A DNA stretch of 64,000 nucleotides from Lachnospiraceae bacterium (GTDB taxonomy: Bacteria; Bacillota; Clostridia; Lachnospirales; Lachnospiraceae), in contig CP107199.1 of NCBI GenBank assembly GCA_025758065.1, positions 1,168,501-1,232,500 on the forward strand, given 5' to 3'. Made by a program: the position numbers and the translations under genes. Position 1 is the stretch's first letter. Each line of letters opens with the position of its first letter. Shown here piece by piece: positions 60,029-64,000 of this stretch. The notes under the pieces were generated by a model that saw only the letters and a list, made by a program, of their open reading frames with translations, made no database searches and had not been told where the DNA came from.

Positions 60029-60078
60029 AATGAGAAAGTGTGTTACAAACTTGCTTGCATAAGCACTTTTTCATTTAA
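60029..60078 (+). terminator. Candidate terminator of DUF3842
   Basis: AATGAGAAAGTG pairs with CACTTTTTCATT (one mismatch) across a 23-base loop, followed by TAAAC. The T-run lies within the stem, so termination strength is uncertain. Confidence 0.5.
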
Positions 60079-60103
60079 ACCAGCATATGGTGAACCCAAC
60101 ATG

Positions 60104-60155
60104 CTTCTTGTTTTCATGAATATGGAAACAAGAAGATGTCACTATCAAGTGACAT
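60104..60155. repeat. Family 3 palindrome, copy 2, with adjoining hairpin
   Basis: CTTCTTGTTTTCATGAATAT and GGAAACAAGAAG form a 32-bp palindrome (60104-60135). Directly adjoining is a second hairpin, ATGTCACT/AGTGACAT (60136-60155). It stands just upstream of the small gene at 60186. Confidence 0.8.
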
Positions 60156-60185
60156 GTCCGTTTAGAAAGAAGGCATAAATTTATC

Positions 60186-60428
60186 ATGAGAACCGTTGAA
60201 TTTAAAATGGAACGTCCCGGTCTTGTAAGCGCCGGTGACAAAGTAAAGATCATTGAGCGGGAAGGAACCAGCAGCTACAGCTATATCATCGATCCAGCTG
60301 TAGCCATGTCCGGCTGCTTCGCCGCAAGAGACCGCATTAAATCCGAATATGGCATCGTAAAAGATATCCGTGAAAATTCCCGTGGATTTTACGTTGTAGT
60401 TGATTTTGATGAGGAAGACGTTCACTGA
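60186..60428 (+). CDS. Small conserved-looking protein of unknown function
   Basis: An 80-residue protein starting MRTVEFKMERPGLVSAGDKV, acidic at the C-terminus (VVVDFDEEDVH), without signal peptide or membrane segment. The composition and predicted mixed beta/alpha pattern look like a folded protein, and GAAGG lies twelve bases before the ATG. I do not recognise the family. It follows DUF3842 on the same strand, separated by hairpins, so the two may or may not be co-transcribed. Confidence 0.65.
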   Translation: MRTVEFKMERPGLVSAGDKVKIIEREGTSSYSYIIDPAVAMSGCFAARDRIKSEYGIVKDIRENSRGFYVVVDFDEEDVH

Positions 60429-60457
60429 TCTTCCACAAAAATGTTCCCCCAGCCTGT

Positions 60458-62287
60458 TTATGATAACGGTACTATCTTGATTTCTTCTGCCGTAGTCTCA
60501 CTGGCTGGTGAAGTTGCCGGTACAGTTGGCACCGGAGCTACCGCAGTTTCTTCCACTTGGTTTCCAGGTGCATCTGTCCCGGTCACCGCCTCTTTATAGC
60601 TTTGGGACGGCTGCACCTTTCCTGTTTCTGATACAGTACCTGAATTTTGTGCCGGTGATATAGGAATGATCTTCTCTGCAGCCGTTGTTGTCTCTTCCAC
60701 AGTAGTTTCTTCCTGTCTTATTTCATCTACTGTTTCTATTTTTATCTTTAAAGAAATATCCAATGAAACCGGCTGGCTCCAGAGAACTTGGGTAATACCG
60801 CCGTTTCTGCTCCAACTGCAGTCATGCCAAAAACCGATCAGCTCTCCATCCTGAAGCGCCAGTATTTCGATCATATCATTTCCCGTCACCGTCTTTCCCG
60901 TTCTTTCAGAACTGTCTTTTACTGCGTAAATAGTCCCGTCCTGTTTTACATTAATGACTATACCATAAGCATTTTCCCAGATTTTTGGGTGATATTCCCC
61001 GTATATCTCTCCCTGACTTTCAAAATAATACAGATTAAAAACAGCTCCTGGAAAAATACCACTGACTGCCTTTTTCTCTTTTCCATTCAGATCTGTTTTA
61101 AAAATACGGCTATACCATTTTCCGGAAGCATCTTTTTCCACATAAGCACTGAAAAAAATAGAATTATCCACAATGCAGTAACTTTGTACACCATAATCAG
61201 CCTTTATAATGGCTCTGCTTCCAGAAGAAGTTTTCTTTACAATCTGCATCTGTGCTCCGTTTCCCTGAAGTTCATAAGAATTTCCATCTGCAGCAGCCGG
61301 ATTTTTCTTTACATAGCTGATTTTTCCATTTTCATCTATCTTGTATACACGGTCTTCTATGGCAATGCCCGTACTTTCTTTTCCATTAACCGCTTTTCCA
61401 AATGAATTTACAAGATAACATGCATTACCATCAATTTTTACCTGATAACCGCTCTCAGAAAGCTCTATCCCTGTGCCGGAAGTGGCTGTATAGATTTTTC
61501 CATCCTGGGCATAGTAAATAGTCTCATCTAATACCAGATAGCCATCTACATTCTCGGCTATGATCTCCTTTGTGTTCTGTCCCGGGATCATTCGTACCAG
61601 AACATCACACAGGCCTTTTTCTTCCTCAGAAAGAGATGATTTTCTATTTTCAGCCACTTTAGGAAGATAGTATACATAATCACCATAGGCTCTTAAAGAA
61701 TTTTTTGTTGCTTTCTCAGGGTTCTTTTCATTTCCCAGAGGTTTTACCTTATTATCTACTGTTTTCTTATAGAGGATCGTCTTAAAAAGCCCGGTACCTT
61801 CGCTGTCTAAGTAGCACCAGAATGCATTGGTCCTCACAAAACTGTCCAAATTTTCTCCGGTATCTTCAGGCACATAATCTGGATCCGGCTCAATATTTTT
61901 CAAGTATCCTTTTACATCATGACAGGTAAAAATCTGGCCACCACCTTTCCATTGTCCTGTTGCCATGATCCCCTTATCATCAAAATGATACAGAAAACCT
62001 TTTATTTCCAGCCACTGATCTGATGCATATGTTTTTTCATTGGTCTTGTACTTCCATCCATCCTCTGTTTCTTCCCAACCAGTCTGATCTGTCTCTTTTT
62101 CAGTCTCAACTGCTGGTATTTCCAGTGTTTTCTGTTCGCTGGCTTTCGTCATATCCAGCTTTTCATAATCTGAATGGATTTTTCCAAAAACGATCACTAC
62201 AACACTAATTGCCATGATCATAAAAATAATTGCTGCGATCATAAGCAACGCTGTTTTTAATCCAGATTCTTTTTTCCTTCTTCTCAT
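60458..62287 (-). CDS. Large membrane-anchored surface protein, DUF5050-like
   Basis: A 609-residue protein: basic cytoplasmic start MRRRKKESGLK, one membrane helix (about 11-35), then a large extracellular domain. It contains a WKYKTNEKTYASDQWLEIKG segment like wall-binding repeats and many repeated short strands (VYYLPK, TIYYAQDGKIYTA, SIFFSAYVEKD) suggestive of a beta-propeller of the DUF5050 kind. The last 90 residues are Thr/Glu/Pro-rich (ETTVEETTTAAEK), a likely wall-spanning or glycosylated tail. The ATG at 62287 has AGGAGG; the longer frame is rejected. Function unknown. Confidence 0.75.
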   Translation of the reverse strand: MRRRKKESGLKTALLMIAAIIFMIMAISVVVIVFGKIHSDYEKLDMTKASEQKTLEIPAVETEKETDQTGWEETEDGWKYKTNEKTYASDQWLEIKGFLYHFDDKGIMATGQWKGGGQIFTCHDVKGYLKNIEPDPDYVPEDTGENLDSFVRTNAFWCYLDSEGTGLFKTILYKKTVDNKVKPLGNEKNPEKATKNSLRAYGDYVYYLPKVAENRKSSLSEEEKGLCDVLVRMIPGQNTKEIIAENVDGYLVLDETIYYAQDGKIYTATSGTGIELSESGYQVKIDGNACYLVNSFGKAVNGKESTGIAIEDRVYKIDENGKISYVKKNPAAADGNSYELQGNGAQMQIVKKTSSGSRAIIKADYGVQSYCIVDNSIFFSAYVEKDASGKWYSRIFKTDLNGKEKKAVSGIFPGAVFNLYYFESQGEIYGEYHPKIWENAYGIVINVKQDGTIYAVKDSSERTGKTVTGNDMIEILALQDGELIGFWHDCSWSRNGGITQVLWSQPVSLDISLKIKIETVDEIRQEETTVEETTTAAEKIIPISPAQNSGTVSETGKVQPSQSYKEAVTGTDAPGNQVEETAVAPVPTVPATSPASETTAEEIKIVPLS

Positions 62288-62382
62288 CCTGTTTAGGCCT
62301 CCTGTACATAAAGATAAAAATATACACTTGGAATCTGTTTGTGAACGGACAATATCACCTCCAGATGACATTACCATAAACG

Positions 62383-62420
62383 AAAAAAGCGGCAAATCTC
62401 AATTTCTAAGATTTGCCGCC
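62383..62420 (-). terminator. Terminator of the rRNA-tRNA transcript
   Basis: GCGGCAAATCT pairs perfectly with AGATTTGCCGC around a nine-base loop, followed by TTTTTTCG on the minus strand. It lies just after tRNA-Lys. Confidence 0.9.
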
Positions 62421-62432
62421 ACTTTTCAAAGA

Positions 62433-62505
62433 TGAGCGTGCGGGGATTCGAACCCCGGACAACTTGATTAAAAGTCAAGTGCTCTACCGACTGAGCTACA
62501 CGCCC
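62433..62505 (-). tRNA. tRNA-Lys (anticodon TTT)
   Basis: A 73-nt cloverleaf with acceptor GGGCGTG/CACGCTC, anticodon loop CTTTTAA and T-loop GTTCGAATC. CCA is not encoded. Last of six tRNAs behind the 23S gene. Confidence 0.97.
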
Positions 62506-62522
62506 TTATTAAATTACTTAAA

Positions 62523-62595
<73 letters not shown>

Positions 62596-62622
62596 TTTTT
62601 CCTTATGCCTAAGGCATAAAAA

Positions 62623-62696
<74 letters not shown>

Positions 62697-62748
62697 TTAC
62701 CTAAATTATTATAAATACTTACTTTCAATTTGTCAATAAGTATTTAAC

Positions 62749-62830
62749 TGGGCGAAGGTGGATTCGAACCACCGAAGGCAGTGCCAGCAGATTTACAGTC
62801 TGTCCCCTTTGGCCACTCGGGAATTCGCCC
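62749..62830 (-). tRNA. tRNA-Tyr (anticodon GTA)
   Basis: An 82-nt tRNA with a long variable arm (class II), acceptor GGGCGAA/TTCGCCC and anticodon loop CTGTAAA. Confidence 0.97.
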
Positions 62831-62872
62831 ATATAACCATTATACTCTTTTTCAGATAAATTATACTTAGAA

Positions 62873-62945
62873 TGGGGCCTACAGGGCTCGAACCTGTGAC
62901 CCTCTGCTTGTAAGGCAGATGCTCTCCCAGCTGAGCTAAGACCCC
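62873..62945 (-). tRNA. tRNA-Val (anticodon TAC)
   Basis: A 73-nt cloverleaf: acceptor GGGGTCT/AGGCCCC, anticodon loop CTTACAA, T-loop GTTCGAGCC. Confidence 0.97.
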
Positions 62946-62976
62946 AACTGTATTCTTTATCAAGTTGAAAAAGAAA

Positions 62977-63050
62977 CGACCCGGAACGGGTTCGAACCGT
63001 CGACCTCCGCCGTGACAGGGCGGCGCTCTAACCAGCTGAGCCACCGGGCC
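62977..63050 (-). tRNA. tRNA-Asp (anticodon GTC)
   Basis: A 74-nt cloverleaf: acceptor GGCCCGG/CCGGGTC, anticodon loop CTGTCAC, T-loop GTTCGAACC, discriminator G. It is the first tRNA after the 23S gene, about 75 bases from its 3' end. Confidence 0.97.
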
Positions 63051-63126
63051 ATTAAAGGCATTTTACATACCTTCAAAACCACATATTGAACTACCGAATA
63101 CCTGCAACTTTTTGTTCCCTTACCTT

Positions 63127-64000
<874 letters not shown>

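Overview
The window looks like a stretch of chromosome from an anaerobic, spore-forming Clostridia species, most likely a Lachnospiraceae member. Reasons: moderate GC with strong AGGAGG-type ribosome binding sites, spore maturation genes (spmA, spmB), an AbrB-type regulator next to the holB-yaaT-trmN6-rsmI block, a T-box upstream of thrS, a clostridial FAS II cluster using FabK, and an acyl-CoA dehydrogenase/Etf module. Almost every gene is on the minus strand. The species is inferred; no 16S sequence is present.

Layout. 1-3018: the start of a MurD-type ligase, a MurL-like muropeptide epimerase and a MATE exporter. 3249-9844: spmB, cysK, a secreted GH25 lysozyme, a GGDEF protein, spmA, a DnaA-box-rich spacer, a MerR regulator and a small secreted protein. 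9988-25708: an eleven-gene CoA-dependent catabolic cluster (SDR, CoA-transferase, two transporters, acyl-CoA ligase, acyl-CoA dehydrogenase, MaoC hydratase, EtfBA, MBL hydrolase, Fe-S flavoenzyme). It sits behind a consensus sigma-54 promoter and is divergent from two tandem sigma-54 activators. 25753-36828: one complete FAS II operon (fabH, acpP, fabK, fabD, fabG, fabF, accB, fabZ, accC, a fused accDA and an Fe-S nitronate-monooxygenase-family flavoprotein), with a strong promoter and a FabT-like operator. 37086-41255: abrB convergent with rsmI, trmN6, yaaT and holB. 41370-50599: a binding protein/kinase/regulator trio, a phosphosugar mutase and an ABC importer of the FbpABC/AfuABC type. 51157-56986: a guanylate-kinase-like/hydroxyacid dehydrogenase fusion, an Orn/Lys/Arg-type decarboxylase, a P-loop kinase and T-box-controlled thrS. 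57051-59316: an intact IS66-type element with exact 8-bp target duplications. 59589-62287: DUF3842, an unrecognised small gene and a large anchored surface protein. 62433-64000: six tRNAs behind the 3' part of a 23S rRNA, with no 5S between.

The most distinctive layer is non-coding. Three families of dispersed palindromes occupy intergenic spacers. Family 1 (about 163 bp full length, six copies or remnants) and family 2 (165 bp, one full copy and remnants) are long hairpins. Family 3 is a short palindrome, and one copy of it was the target of the IS66 insertion. Several of these, plus another multi-hairpin spacer, sit inside or at the edge of the FAS II operon, and one can pair with the fabZ ribosome binding site.

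Together the window links membrane lipid synthesis, a sigma-54-controlled acyl-CoA fermentation pathway of unknown substrate, and a probable sugar-phosphate uptake and sensing system.
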